Position numbers and translations under genes: made by a program
From: Panulirus ornatus
Lineage: Eukaryota > Arthropoda > Malacostraca > Decapoda > Palinuridae
Length of the DNA stretch: 64,000 nt
NCBI RefSeq assembly: GCF_036320965.1
Contig: NC_092271.1
Location: 15,021,096-15,085,095, forward strand
Direction of reading: 5' to 3'
Shown here: positions 34,929-45,502 of the stretch, piece after piece
Layout of the letters: each line of letters opens with the position of its first letter
How positions within the stretch are numbered: position 1 is the stretch's first letter
Notes under the pieces: model-generated
Told to the model about the DNA's origin: nothing
Databases searched by the model: none
Seen by the model: the letters and a program-made list of their open reading frames with translations, nothing else

Positions 34929-35126
34929 ATGTATAAGTTCAGGGTTTTTGACTTCCTCTGGCATATGGAGGGGCTTAGCGACTCACTGGAATTACCAACA
35001 CCCACACCGTATTACAGGCTTACTGCTCACGTACTCAGGTTAAACATGTTGGGAGTTGAATATCCAAAGATTTTTCTCTCAGAGTCTTTGAAGAAATCGT
35101 GTGTAGAAATGACTATCAGACGAAGG
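34929..35126 (+). CDS. Candidate coding exon fragment ending at a donor site
   Basis: A 66-codon open frame from ATG (34929) ends exactly where a strong splice donor occurs (cgaag then gtaaga, about 35125-35132); the stop is the TAA inside that donor. The peptide (MYKFRVFDFLWHMEGL..., ending SLKKSCVEMTIRR) is not low complexity, but I recognise no domain. It lies 8 bp after a family C repeat. A chance open frame remains likely. Confidence 0.2.
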
Positions 35127-35243
35127 TAAGATCCCTATTGTGATATTCCTGTAATGCATACGCTGGTGACGTATAGCTCATGATCTCGTAAGCCACTGTT
35201 TCAGGTGTCTCAGCTAACTGGGATGGCATGTCACCATCATCGC

Positions 35244-35703
35244 TCAGGGCCCAGTAAACTCTCGCTCCGTCACTTCCTCTCGCACCTCACGCTGGGGGAG
35301 TTCCTGTGTCGAGTGAAGCGATTGTGAGGGAGGCTGAAGCGTGAGGACCAACAGGGGTGTAATTTGGTGTGCTTCACCGTAGGACGGAGTGAGGAAAATG
35401 GAACTACTGCCAGACGAATCACTCAAACCACTGTCAGAGGAACAGCTGCCTGCATGCTTGAAGGGTAGATAACATCTGAGGACTGTGACGAACACGACGC
35501 TGTAACAGCTGGTAGCGAAGGACACAACGGTATTGAGTTGGTTCACGGTGCTCCCCACCACTCCGACCGTCGCAAAAGTAGCTGTGCAGTGGCGGCCGCC
35601 GCCCCCTGAGGTAATTTCGTTGTGATCGAGGCGAGTCCTTCGACACCGTGGCAGAAGAGGCACAAGTATATTATCCAGGGGCACCTCAGCCGTGGGGGAC
35701 TGA
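35244..35703 (-). CDS. Candidate terminal exon, Ser-rich C-terminus
   Basis: On the minus strand a pyrimidine-rich acceptor (gatttgcccctttgcag) precedes 35703. From there a frame stays open for about 152 codons to a TGA at 35244. It contains a hydrophobic stretch (VVSFATSCYSVVFVTVL) followed by a basic step and a Ser-rich segment (CSSDSGLSDSSGSSS), as in a membrane-protein tail. No family was recognised, and no upstream exon is visible in the window. Confidence 0.28.
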
Positions 35704-35920
35704 CTGCAAAGGGGCAAATCAGTCGCTGAATTCATCTTCGAGACTGGGGGAAGGTATTCCATGTACAGGATTACCGTTTTCACGTGGGATTAAGGAAATT
35801 CACCTCCCTCTCCCCTCACCACAACTTTTTTTTAAGACTCACCGATGCTTTAAGATTGACGTCTTAGCGTACCAGCCCCCTTGCCGTGGAGGAGATGGTC
35901 GTAAATAAAAAGTTATTTTT

Positions 35921-35967
35921 TTTTTTTTTATTATACTTTGTCGCTGTCTCCCGCGTTTGCGAGGTAG
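35921..35967 (-). mobile_element. Family A: severely 5'-truncated LINE tail
   Basis: Only about 40 bp of the tail remain: on the minus strand ctacctcgcaaacgcggg, agacagcgacaaag, then tataat and a run of A. A retained extreme 3' end with an A-tail is typical of 5'-truncated target-primed insertions. Confidence 0.8.
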
Positions 35968-37005
35968 ACTTATCCTTTTTTTTTTTATCATGTTTATTCA
36001 TTTATCACCATCGTGTAAGCAGTATTATACATTTATTTTTTTTTCTCACATCTCGACTTTCATCGCTCCACCTTGGGATGAGCAGTTCTTCCTGGCAATC
36101 ACAGGAGTCACGCCTGCGTTGCATCAGAGATATACACGACCTTAATGTGGGTCTGGCGAACCCCCGACGTGGTTGCACGTGCCGCTCTGGAAGACAAACA
36201 AGTCATCACTTGTGTACACCATGCGCATTTCTGCCTTCTAATGATCCTCTCCAGAGGCTTGAACATCTCCTGCCGTAAAAGTCTTCAATTATCGGCGGAC
36301 GCAGGGCCTTTAACGACGGTGCTTTAAGCTTAGGACATAATAAACCCAAGAATGCTGGGGGATATGTATGATGATATTACTGTGGTCCTCAGATGGTATT
36401 AGGGTATCACGAGGCTATTCTGGCGTGTGTGTGTGTGTGAGCTTACAGGAAACTTGAGCGAGGTTGGTTGGCTGAGCACCCCAGTCTAGGGCGATGGCGG
36501 CCCGCGTATCACACAACATTTGAGGAAGCTGCTGAGGTTTCTCATTTATTTACCCGCCCTTCCTCCTCCATAGTCACTGCGTGTCGCTGCTTGAACGCAG
36601 AACAGTTTTGAGAATATTTTAAAACTAGATTTTTGCTGCTGTCGTGATGATGTTTACGAAACTGAGTGATTCTGTAACGAAAAAGAATAGATCACGTCGT
36701 TAAATGTAAGGGACACTTCAGCCATCTGCCGTGAATACCTGTAAACTTTTTTAAGATGAAATTAACCACACCATAAATTTGACTGTGAATACCCCAGGGT
36801 TGGGACAGTCATAGGCTCAACCTTAGTTTTAGTAGTACAGCGAAGGTAGTAAACACTTGACACTTTTTTCAGCCAGGATCATGTGATGCCCTGAGATTCG
36901 CTGGGGATTACGAGAGCCTCGGCTTGTTGTCATCTTCCCCAGCCTCATGCCTGACACGGGCTCCCCGGGGCTGTTTGACGGCCCGGTCTTTGTTGGTTGT
37001 GTAAT

Positions 37006-37009
<4 letters not shown>
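35968..37009. other. Unique sequence, no gene recognised
   Basis: Poly-T runs near 35975 and 36040, then unique DNA. A 130-codon frame crosses 35886-36278 but begins in the truncated LINE tail, so it is not called. Confidence 0.4.

Positions 37010-37048
<39 letters not shown>
37010..37048. repeat. (TG)19 microsatellite
   Basis: Uninterrupted TG run. Confidence 0.96.
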
Positions 37049-37049
<1 letters not shown>

Positions 37050-37144
37050 CGGAAGGTTGATGGTGACGCAGACTAGTGGCCGGTGAACACCTGCTTCAGG
37101 CGCTGCCTTCATCATATGCAGCTGTTTCTCTTTTTCCTGGAAGT

Positions 37145-37196
37145 ATGTGTGTGTGTGTGTGTGTGTGTACCTGGTATATGCCTGTTTGTTAGATCA

Positions 37197-37275
<79 letters not shown>
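37145..37275. repeat. (TG)12 and (CT)38 microsatellites
   Basis: TG at 37145-37168, 30 bp of unique sequence, then CT at 37199-37275. Confidence 0.96.
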
Positions 37276-37279
<4 letters not shown>

Positions 37280-38400
37280 TGGTAGGTGGTAGGCAGGCAC
37301 CGAGCAGGAAGGTGTATTACCGGTACTTAGCGCCTGGTTATCGGGAGGTTGAGCGACAGCCGGGCAGTGAGCCAACACTTCAGTGGCTGTCAAGTCTCAA
37401 CCCCTCTCCACCCCCTTTGGCCCAGATGGCTTTCTTTTTCTCTTGCACTATCCACACATGGACAGCTGACTCTCACTGTACAAACATCTTTATGTTTCTG
37501 TCTCACACATAACACCTGACAACACGGAACTCGCAGGTACTTTTAGATTTTCCTGCCGTGTGCACAGTTCGACACACCCCCATGTAGTAGTAGTGTCTTA
37601 GTGTACACGTACGGCCAGACTCGCTGGGGGTGAAGCAGGTAAATAAACGTTATGCGCAGCGCCTTTCGTATCGGGGGGAAGAGAAGGTGTTACCGACCTC
37701 TGGGGCAATCCACCCCAGACACAGTGGAGTAGTTCCCAGTGCTGGAATGATGAGGTATACACCGAGGGGCGGTGGTAGCACTGCATTGCCTGGGTCTCGC
37801 AACATTTCTCTCGGAAACTCTGCCACTGTTGGGTTAGATATCCTGTAGCCAACTTCCGACACACGTCGGTGTGGGAAAGATGTATCAAAATCACCCCTCG
37901 CCTCCCTCTAAAATTGCTGAAAGGCTTGAGTATCGCTTACAAATCCTTCGATAGTCGTGTGAAGGAAAGTGTTTTGAATACAAGAGATGTATTTTCATTA
38001 CAGGGAACCCAATAATGAGGAGACCAGTTGGGGCGGTACCACCTTTACCAACTGGCTGGCTGTGAGGGAAACCCTGGGATTTGGGGTAACGTGATATTTT
38101 ACAGAGTTGGGCAGCATTTACGTGGGGTAAGGTGAGTTTTATGGTCGCTGAGTGACTACTGTGACGAAGGGTGGAGAGGTAGCGTATGGCATGGTCACGT
38201 AGCTGCACCGCTCCTTGTGCCTCCTGAAGTACTGTACTGCCCCCACTGGATGAGGGCTTTCTACCCCTGGGTCATCTGTTGGGTCCTCTACATTTTCAGG
38301 TTCTCGAACGCGATTGTGATACAGATTAACACGATTTTTTTCATGGATCGTACAAGAGATTCATTTTTGGGAATGTCAGATGAAGATGTGATATTAGTTA
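37276..38400. other. Unique sequence, no gene recognised
   Basis: About 1.1 kb with no recognised motif or repeat. Confidence 0.45.
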
Positions 38401-38401
38401 G

Positions 38402-38575
38402 ACACACATGTAGATATCTAAATGCAACCTGATAAACGAAGCATTGATCCTTTTACCTCCGTGTACACACATGTAGATATCTGAGTGTAACCAGATTAAG
38501 AATGTAAGGGATATTCCCTGGTAAACGAAGCATTGATCCTTTTACCTCCGTGCACACACATGAATCCCTTGGAGG
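38402..38575. repeat. Imperfect direct duplication (~60-110 bp spacing)
   Basis: acacacatgtagatatct and aaacgaagcattgatccttt with ttacctccgtg each occur twice, in the order first-first-second-second. The second copy carries an extra ~40 bp (aatgtaagggatattccctg). Confidence 0.8.
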
Positions 38576-38861
38576 GTTTATACCCATGTAACTAGTCACA
38601 TCATGTTGGATTGGGTGGCTTTTAGAATCACCGCGCTTTGAATGGCTTAAAAGAAATAGATAAATAAGGCCAATTATTGTGCTCATGAGGTGCGTTCCAC
38701 GATATATTCATGGCCATATCCCGGTCCTTCATGGGCAGCGACTGTCGTGGTTCGAAGTCGGTATGGCCAGGAGCGTATGGTGTGTGTGTGTGTGTGGGAC
38801 TCAGCTCAGGTGTAGCTGAGTAAGTCGGCGAGTGGGCGGGCACGTGCCCTCCTTACATTAG

Positions 38862-38985
38862 GTTGTACCTTGCAACAGCTCTTAAGAGCTCTGAGTCTAT
38901 CTGTGGGGACACCCCCCCCCACCCCCCCTTGATCCTTTTGCGCTACCGCTCACAGGATGAGCATGGGGTGCACAATAAACTTACT
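38862..38985 (-). mobile_element. Family C fragment next to another dispersed repeat word
   Basis: 38930-38980 on the minus strand reads gtgcaccccatgctcatcct, gtgagcggtagcgcaaaagg, a clean family C head. Just left, ggttgtaccttgcaacagct followed by gagctctgagtc matches 48912-48953, a separate dispersed repeat seen twice. A C-rich run separates the two. Confidence 0.65.
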
Positions 38986-39237
38986 GGAGTTCACCGGCAC
39001 AGATCACTCAGTTAATTACATTAGGTCCTGCTGGGGCCAGACCTTCGCTGGAAGGTCTGTGATGAGGTGTACATTTCCTTGGGCTGAAAACGAGAACAGC
39101 AGCTTAGACGCCCGTTAGATGATGTGTTCCACCCACTTGCCTTTTATCAGCGCAACACACGTGTAGTTTTGCATACGCATGATTTCATCTTACATGTTTA
39201 TTTTATATCCAGTCTGACACGTTCACCCGATCGGACA

Positions 39238-39239
<2 letters not shown>

Positions 39240-39319
<80 letters not shown>
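39240..39319. repeat. (TA)40 microsatellite
   Basis: Uninterrupted TA run before a family B 5' end. Confidence 0.97.
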
Positions 39320-39322
<3 letters not shown>

Positions 39323-39543
39323 CCCTGGGGATAGGGGAGAAAGAATACTTCCCACGTATTCCCTGCGTGTCGTAGAAGGCGACTAAAAAGGGAGGGAGCG
39401 GGGGGCTGGAAATCCTCCCCTCCCGTTTTTTAATTTTCCAAAAGAAGGAACAGAGAAGGGGGCCAGGTTAAGATATTCTCTCAATGGCCCAGTCCTCTGT
39501 TCTTAACGCTACCTCGCTAACGCGGGAAATGGCGAATAGTTTG

Positions 39544-39546
<3 letters not shown>
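39320..39546 (+). mobile_element. Family B repeat, full-length copy
   Basis: From tatccctggggataggggag to the tail gctacctcgctaacgcggg and aatagtttgaaaa, about 227 bp, bracketed by TA and AT tracts. Best consensus-like copy in LINE sense. Confidence 0.9.
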
Positions 39547-39621
<75 letters not shown>

Positions 39622-39641
39622 TTATTATTATTATTATTATT
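39547..39641. repeat. (AT)36 and (TTA)6 microsatellites
   Basis: AT run at 39547-39618 followed by TTA units at 39621-39640. The latter is the 3' tail of the adjacent minus-strand LINE (aataataat after caaagttt). Confidence 0.95.
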
Positions 39642-39775
39642 AAACTTTGTCGCTGTCTCCCGCGTTAGCGAGGTAGCGCAATGAAACAGACGAAAGAATG
39701 GCCCAAACCACCCACATACACATGTATATACATACACGTCCATACATGCACATATACGTACCTATACATTTCGAC

Positions 39776-39850
<75 letters not shown>

Positions 39851-40977
39851 CATATACATATAAACACATGTACATAATTCATACTTGCTGCCTTTATTCA
39901 TTCCTGTCGCCAGGAGAAGACAACAAAGGCCACATTCGTTCGCACTCAGTCTCTAGCTCCAATGTATAATGCACCGAAACCACAGCTCCCTTTCCACACC
40001 CAGGCCTCACAAAATTTTCCACGGTTTACCCCAGACGCTTCACATGCCCTGGTTCAATCCATTGACAGCACGTCCACCCCGGTATACCACATCGTTGCAA
40101 TTCACTCTATTCCTTGCACGCTTTTCACCCTCCTACATGTTCAGGCTTCGATCGCTCAAAATCTTTTTCACTCCATCTTTTCACCACCAATTTGGTCTCC
40201 CACTTCTCCTCGGTCCCTCCACCTCTGACACATATATCCTCTTTGTCAATCTTTCCTCACTCATTTTCTCCATGTGACCAAACCATTTCAATACACCCTC
40301 TTCTCTCTCTGAATCACACTTTTTATTACCACACATCTCTCTTACCCTCTCATTACTTACTCGATCAAACCACCTCACACCACATTTTTCCTCAAACATC
40401 ACATTTCCAACACATCCACCCTCCTCCGCACAACCCTATCTAAAGCCCACGCCTCGCAACCATATAACACTGCTGGAACCACTATTCCTTCAAACATATT
40501 CATTTTTGCTTTCTGAGATAATTTTCTCGCCTTCAACGCATTTTTCAACGCTCCCAGAACTTTCGCCCCCTTCCCCACCCTCTGACTCACTTCCGCTTCC
40601 ATGGTTCCATCCGCTGCCAAATCCACTCCCAGATATCTAAAACACTTCATTTCCACCAGTTTTTCTCCATTCAAACTTTCCTCCCAGTTGACTTGTCCCT
40701 AATAACCTATTGTACCTAACAACCTTGCACTTATTCACATTTACTCTCAGCTTTCTTCTTTCACACACTCTACCAAACTCAGTCACCAGCTTCTGCAGTT
40801 TCTCACCCAAATCAGCCACCAACGCTGTATCATCAGCCAACAACAACTGACTGACTTCCCAAGCCCTCTCATCCACAACAGACTGCATACTTGCCCCTCT
40901 TTCCAAAACCCTTGCATTCACCTCCCTAACAACCCTATCCATAAACAAATTAAACAACCATGGAAACCACGCACATA
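39640..40977 (-). mobile_element. LINE with reverse transcriptase, 5'-truncated and frameshifted
   Basis: RT palm to 3' end, in three frames. Frame 1 (about 40977 to 40680): PWLFNLFMD, then LLADDTALVAD with the catalytic Asp pair (codons at 40823-40837), then LRVNVNKCKVV. Frame 2 (40674-40399): CFRYLGVDLAADGTMEAEV, YGCEAW, RRRVDVLEM. Frame 3 (40402-40181): VRWFDRVSNERVREMCGN, WFGHMEKMSEERLTKRIYV, then the C-terminus. The 3' UTR holds an expanded (AT)n at 39777-39846 and ends in the family A tail plus (TTA)n. Upstream RT motifs and the endonuclease are missing. It is the source type for the tail copies in this window. Clade not assigned. Confidence 0.9.
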
Positions 40978-41141
40978 GTGCATATGAACGCGCACCTTCA
41001 TAGAGCATACAAACCTCCAGCAGCCGGGATCGAACCCGGGATCTCTGTGTAACAGGCGAGAGCGCTCATATCCTAGCGGTAGCGCTCGCGCCTGTTACAC
41101 AGGGGTTCCGGGTTCGATCCTGGCTGTTGGATGTTTGTATG
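40978..41141. mobile_element. Head-to-head tRNA-like SINE units (palindrome)
   Basis: The left arm 41006-41066 and right arm 41081-41141 are inverted repeats of 61 bp with few differences, around a 14 bp spacer. Each arm carries a B-box (gggttcgatcc on the right, its complement on the left), and the spacer plus right arm carries an A-box-like tcctagcggtagcg. The leader gtgcatatgaacgcg at 40979 is shared with the tRNA-like unit at 24918. The LINE is truncated immediately to the left. Confidence 0.75.

Positions 41142-41142
<1 letters not shown>

Positions 41143-41235
<93 letters not shown>
41143..41235. repeat. (TA)46 microsatellite
   Basis: Uninterrupted TA run between the tRNA-like palindrome and a family A tail. 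Confidence 0.97.
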
Positions 41236-41239
<4 letters not shown>

Positions 41240-41350
41240 TATTTTACTTGATCGCCTTTTCCCGCGTCAGCGAGGTAGCGCCAGGAAACAGACGAAGAAC
41301 GACCCATCCACTCATATACACACATATATACACGTAAACGCCCATACACG

Positions 41351-41358
<8 letters not shown>
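41236..41358 (-). mobile_element. Family A tail, diverged copy
   Basis: On the plus strand: cttttcccgcgtcagcgagg, tagcgccaggaaacagacga and acacatatatacacgtaaac. About 10-15% different from the other tails. Confidence 0.75.

Positions 41359-41446
<88 letters not shown>
41359..41446. repeat. (CA)n-(TA)n compound microsatellite
   Basis: CA to about 41385, then TA to 41446; it lies where other family A tails carry their UTR AT expansion. Confidence 0.95.
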
Positions 41447-41448
<2 letters not shown>

Positions 41449-41699
41449 ATATATACAAGCAGAGACACTCAACCTGACAACGTTTAAAATGCAATAGATA
41501 GCAAGAGATATAGAAGAAGAAAAATGAATAAAGATAATAAAGAAAAGATGTAAAATATGGCGAATAAAAATCCTAGACTGTTTCATAAATCTGTCGGTAA
41601 CAAATTGCCACGAGAAGATGAGGTGATTTGTATGAAGGAGTTCATGGATGGGGGAGCGTTGTTGAAGCTGAAGGGAGCATGTGAGGACTGCTGAATGCA

Positions 41700-43040
41700 A
41701 AGTTACCTCCCAGACTACTTCAGATGGTCTCGGGGGGTGAGATTGTGAGAAAGATGAGATGGTTAGATATGAATAAGCTCATGCAGGATGTAGACCCGTA
41801 TAAGGCGCATGGTCCCTGATGGTATCTGGCCGCGCGTATACAAGCAGTGTGTAGACCAGGCCACTTGAGAAATTTAAGAACCCGTAGGACGAGGGATCGA
41901 CACCAAGCGAGCGGCAAGGCGAAGATCGTGCCTATTTTTCATGAAAGTTGACAGAGAAGGCGCGCCACAACACAAGGCCAGCACCATTGTCAACCAGTGT
42001 TTATAAACAACGAGAAAAATTGATTTTGAAGGGAATAAATGATTGCTTGTGAAGGAGAAACTTCCGTAGTGAAAAGAGGCGTTGGTTCACTTCAGTAATG
42101 AAAGAACAGCATTGGTTCACAAGAGAAGAGATCGTGAATTACGAGTGCTGAGGAGTTCTGTGACGGTCAATACTGGGCCTGGGTCAGTGAGGAAACGGAT
42201 GGGCGGACTGTACGTTTTTGCACAGCCAGAACTCAGCTGGTGATGGAGGGAGGAAAGAAAAAAGCTTCTACATTTCACCACACAAGTGCGCTCCGTCGAT
42301 GGATCAAACATTTCCACGGGAGGGAGCTGAGAATTTCAAGTGCGAGTTCCGTTTTTGTCACACTGAAATACCCAGTTGCCGCTGCCGCTCCTGATCTACT
42401 GAGGGAGTCGAATCATACCTGAGATTGGTAAGCTTAAGTCAAGCTCCGACTGTCACCTGGAAAGGTGTAGTATGCTACTATATATTTCGTTGAAGCCTCC
42501 AGTCACGGGCAGAGGACCACATTATGGCTAGGGCCGTAATTGAAATGTAGAGAGGTTCGGGAAAGAGGGCGGCGGGGGAAGAAGAGACAAGTGTTTACGA
42601 ATTCTGGTGGATGTGAAAAAAGACCTGTCTCTTAAACCAGGGAACAGCGTTAATAGGACTCGTGAATGCCACAATTGACCTCAACAGCATACGTTAAGAA
42701 TTATGATAGACTCAGATTGGAGGGTATTACTAGTGTGGTCGCGCCCCACACAAGAAACCATACGGGTTTGCTGGAGAGGGTCCAACGACAAGGAAAATTA
42801 TACCCACGAAAGGAGGTGAGGCGCAAGGAGAGGATGTCACCCACAAAATTCTTCCATGATTTTTTTTTAACATGGAAGAACGAAGGAAGACATGATTACA
42901 CCTTTTGAGTTTATTAGCCCATTGGACTGTGTTGACTTGGAAGTGTTTCTGGGAAACGAGAGAGAGAGAGAGAAAAAAAAATAGAAGGACGACGAGTTAG
43001 GGGGAACACGACAGGAGACAAAGGAGGAGCCCTCAATCAG
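41700..43040 (+). mobile_element. CR1/Rex-like LINE fossil, ORF2 remnant
   Basis: Translated pieces lie in the expected order. LMQDVDPYKAHGP and, after a frameshift, DGIWPRVYKQC (41780-41845) match the 'KAxGPDGIxPRVLKEC' block. KIVPIF (41931-41946) matches 'IVPIFKKG'. LILKGINDCL lies near 42015. SVVAPHTRNHTGLLERVQRQ (42741-42800) matches the 'YASxVWxPHxKxxxxxLExVQRRATK' thumb block. MITPFEFISPLDCVDLEVFL (42890-42950) matches the C-terminal block. Many stops and frameshifts. A GA run has arisen at 42960. The clade is inferred from remembered motif style. Confidence 0.7.
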
Positions 43041-43049
43041 GGAAGGTGT

Positions 43050-43899
43050 GAGGAAACACTACTTGCAAAGGACCAGAGTAGTGGTGGAGTGGAGCGAGGT
43101 AGGTGACGAAGTAGTGGATGTAGAGAACAAAGGAACTGGATGATGGCTAAGAGGATAGGAGATCCTCACTGCTCCCGCCTTTGCCCACGTGTGCACACAT
43201 GGCAGTGCAACAGATAAATGACCATCTGTGGCGCTCGACACGTCCAAAGAATACAGGAGAGCGTTGAACCATGCCTGTAGACTGCTCATCAAATTCACAC
43301 GTCATTATAGGTATAATGTATACAGCTCACCGGCAGGACGCACGGCCTTCGTATTTCCCTCCAGTTGGGCTTGAAGTGAGCGTTAGGTGTTGTGGGGAAT
43401 TGGAGGAACCCGGGCTTCAGGAAGTGTACTTGGAGTGCAAACGTGAGTTGAATAAACGTTTGACTCGCTCGTTTACTTCTGATGTGAATTTCATTCGCGA
43501 CTGCGACTCCAGGTGCGGGATGATTCCAGAAACATCAGTTTTCACATAACAATACATTTCTATCTCATGAGAGAAAATGGGACCTCGTCCTCTGCCTGTT
43601 TTCTATACCGGACGTGTGACGTCTCAGGTCGCGGGAATGTTCCAGATCTTACTGGCATTGTGCAGGTTATTTCCCCCGCAGGTGATCGGGAATCATGAAT
43701 CAGTGAGCGCGGCCGCGACACACACTAGGGTGAAACAGAGGGCTTCCTTGAGTCACCCCGGCGCTGCCTGTTCAGGATCATCCGTCAGGGTGTCCAAGAC
43801 TTGTGCCACACGTCGCTAGTGCCAAGAACTGTAGACCGACTTCCCCTGAGGAGCCGTGGCTTCTAAGTTTCATATTGGTGTGATTGTAATGCTAATCTG
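43050..43899. other. Unique sequence, no gene recognised
   Basis: Unique DNA after the LINE fossil; short open frames only. Confidence 0.4.
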
Positions 43900-44260
43900 T
43901 TATGGTAGCAAGTGTTGCGGGACGGGACGGGACGGGCAGGCATGCTGTGGCTGGGGTGGAGGGGAGGAGCGAGCGAGTGCTGTGCGAGAGACGGAGTTGG
44001 CAGGGTGTCTGGGTCGGCGGGGCGGCCGCAGCCACCCCAGTTGAGTTTGGTTGTTGGCGGCGGAGGGTTGGGAGGGCCCGGGTTCACCTGTTGTGTGCAA
44101 CTTACTCAGCCTGGCGGCACGTTCGCCTGCCTCTTCCTCACGGGCGCGCCCGCTCACCTCGACCCTTCACGAGTGTTCTAGAGGGACCTGTCCCTCACAC
44201 GGACGTGCCGACTGCTCCACAGATGGTGTGGTTACAAAAGGAGAAATGAAATAGTTCATG
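43900..44260 (+). promoter_or_regulatory. GC- and CpG-rich stretch, possible 5' region of a gene
   Basis: This block is markedly GC-rich with many CpGs, including gacgggacgggacgggcagg, ggcggggcggccgcagcc and cacgggcgcgcccgctc, in contrast to its surroundings. It lies 200-600 bp upstream of the best exon candidate. No TATA box is seen. It could be a promoter/5'UTR or simply a GC-rich island. Confidence 0.3.
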
Positions 44261-44455
44261 ATAAGGAGAAGTGTGTACGACTGTCGGGTGTACTTGTGAG
44301 CGTCAGAGAGCGTGAAGCCAAGTCAGGCTGCCAGGCCGTAAGATGGGTTATTTAGCATTACCTTATTCAGGCGTGCGCACGTCCCAGGTACACTAAGGTG
44401 TTGTGCCTCCCGAACCAGGAGTAGGGCCCTGGTCACGCCAGGAAAGGCCATGTGA

Positions 44456-45115
44456 AGTGTTCAGTTTATCGCTCATATTGTTGCCAGAAACAAGCCGGGA
44501 GGCCAGTTTTGTGTGCGTGTGTATGACCTGGTGGCGCGGGTGTTGATGTTTCCCCACTGGAGCAGAAGCAGGGGAGGCGGGGGAGGGAATGGTGGGGCCG
44601 AGATCAGCAGCAGCACGCCGGGGATAAACAATACCTGGGGGAAGGACATGGAGGAGAGGAAGGCGGGATGGTCGCGTGACCAACACGGAGGGTGGGTGAG
44701 GGAGAATGTTGGAGGCGGCTCCACCAGCAACCTTGCTAATGCCAACATCTCCAACAACCTCCGGAACCGTCGACGCAGCAACAGCAGCGTGCCCAGCCTC
44801 ACCAGCAACGGCAATGGGTACGCCAGCAGCGCTCCGGCAGGAGGGGCGCAGCGCGGATCCTCTGCCAGCCCCAGGACACCCCATAGCAAGGGGTTCTGGG
44901 TGCAGGACCCCGACGACTACCACTCCCGCTGGGTTACCACCAAGACTCCGGACTCCGAGGGCAGTGGGACGCCCCTCACCTGGCCGCCCACGGGGGGAGG
45001 CGGCGGCTATGGTCGTGACGGTAGCCACCGGGGGGCGTGCATCTCGCAGCCGTCCTCCCCCCACAGGACGCCAGCATCGCCCCCTCCGTTGGGCTGCTCC
45101 ACCACCCTGCCTAAG
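44456..45115 (+). CDS. Probable coding exon of an unidentified host gene
   Basis: Open from 44456 (after a TGA), with the first in-frame ATG at 44546, to a splice donor AAG|GTATAT at 45115/45116, phase 0. The peptide is rich in Ser, Asn, Gly and Pro (NISNNLRNRRRSNSSVPSL), with a more ordered piece FWVQDPDDYHSRWVTTKTPD and a Pro/Ser tail (SQPSSPHRTPASPP). Third positions are strongly C/G (aac, agc, ctc, acc), unlike neighbouring DNA, which supports coding. Candidate acceptors include ttgttgccag at 44478-44487, or 44546 may be the true start. The composition suits a disordered scaffold or regulator. No family recognised. Confidence 0.5.
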
Positions 45116-45456
45116 GTATATAAGAGCCACGCCACCTGGGTTAGTACACCGTGATGTGTCCTCCCCTGTGTGGCTTACCCGTGTACAGTGTGTAGTTAGT
45201 TACTTATGACGACACTTTAAGTAGGCCACCGTCAGCTTAGTCACGTCCTCGTCAGGTGTGTCGCGCACTAACTCTCCTCCTCACCTACTTAACTCACCTC
45301 TTTGTATGACCGAGCTCTTCCTTACGGCGTTGAATGCCGGTGAGACATAGCAGACGTCCTTAGCAACTTTATGATGACACACGGCATGTTGTATGTTGAC
45401 GAGGTCAGCAGAACATTTTCACGATAAGAAATTCACGTGACGGGTCGGAGAGAGAG

Positions 45457-45457
<1 letters not shown>
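45116..45457. other. Possible intron start, nothing else recognised
   Basis: Unique DNA following the donor site; a continued frame ends at TGA (45152-45154), consistent with intron. Confidence 0.35.

Positions 45458-45500
<43 letters not shown>
45458..45500. repeat. (TG)21 microsatellite
   Basis: Uninterrupted TG run, preceded by a short GA run. Confidence 0.96.

Positions 45501-45502
<2 letters not shown>

Noticed and set aside
40181..41008. Active retrotransposon
   Set aside because: The reverse transcriptase is split over three frames and lacks its N-terminal half and endonuclease.
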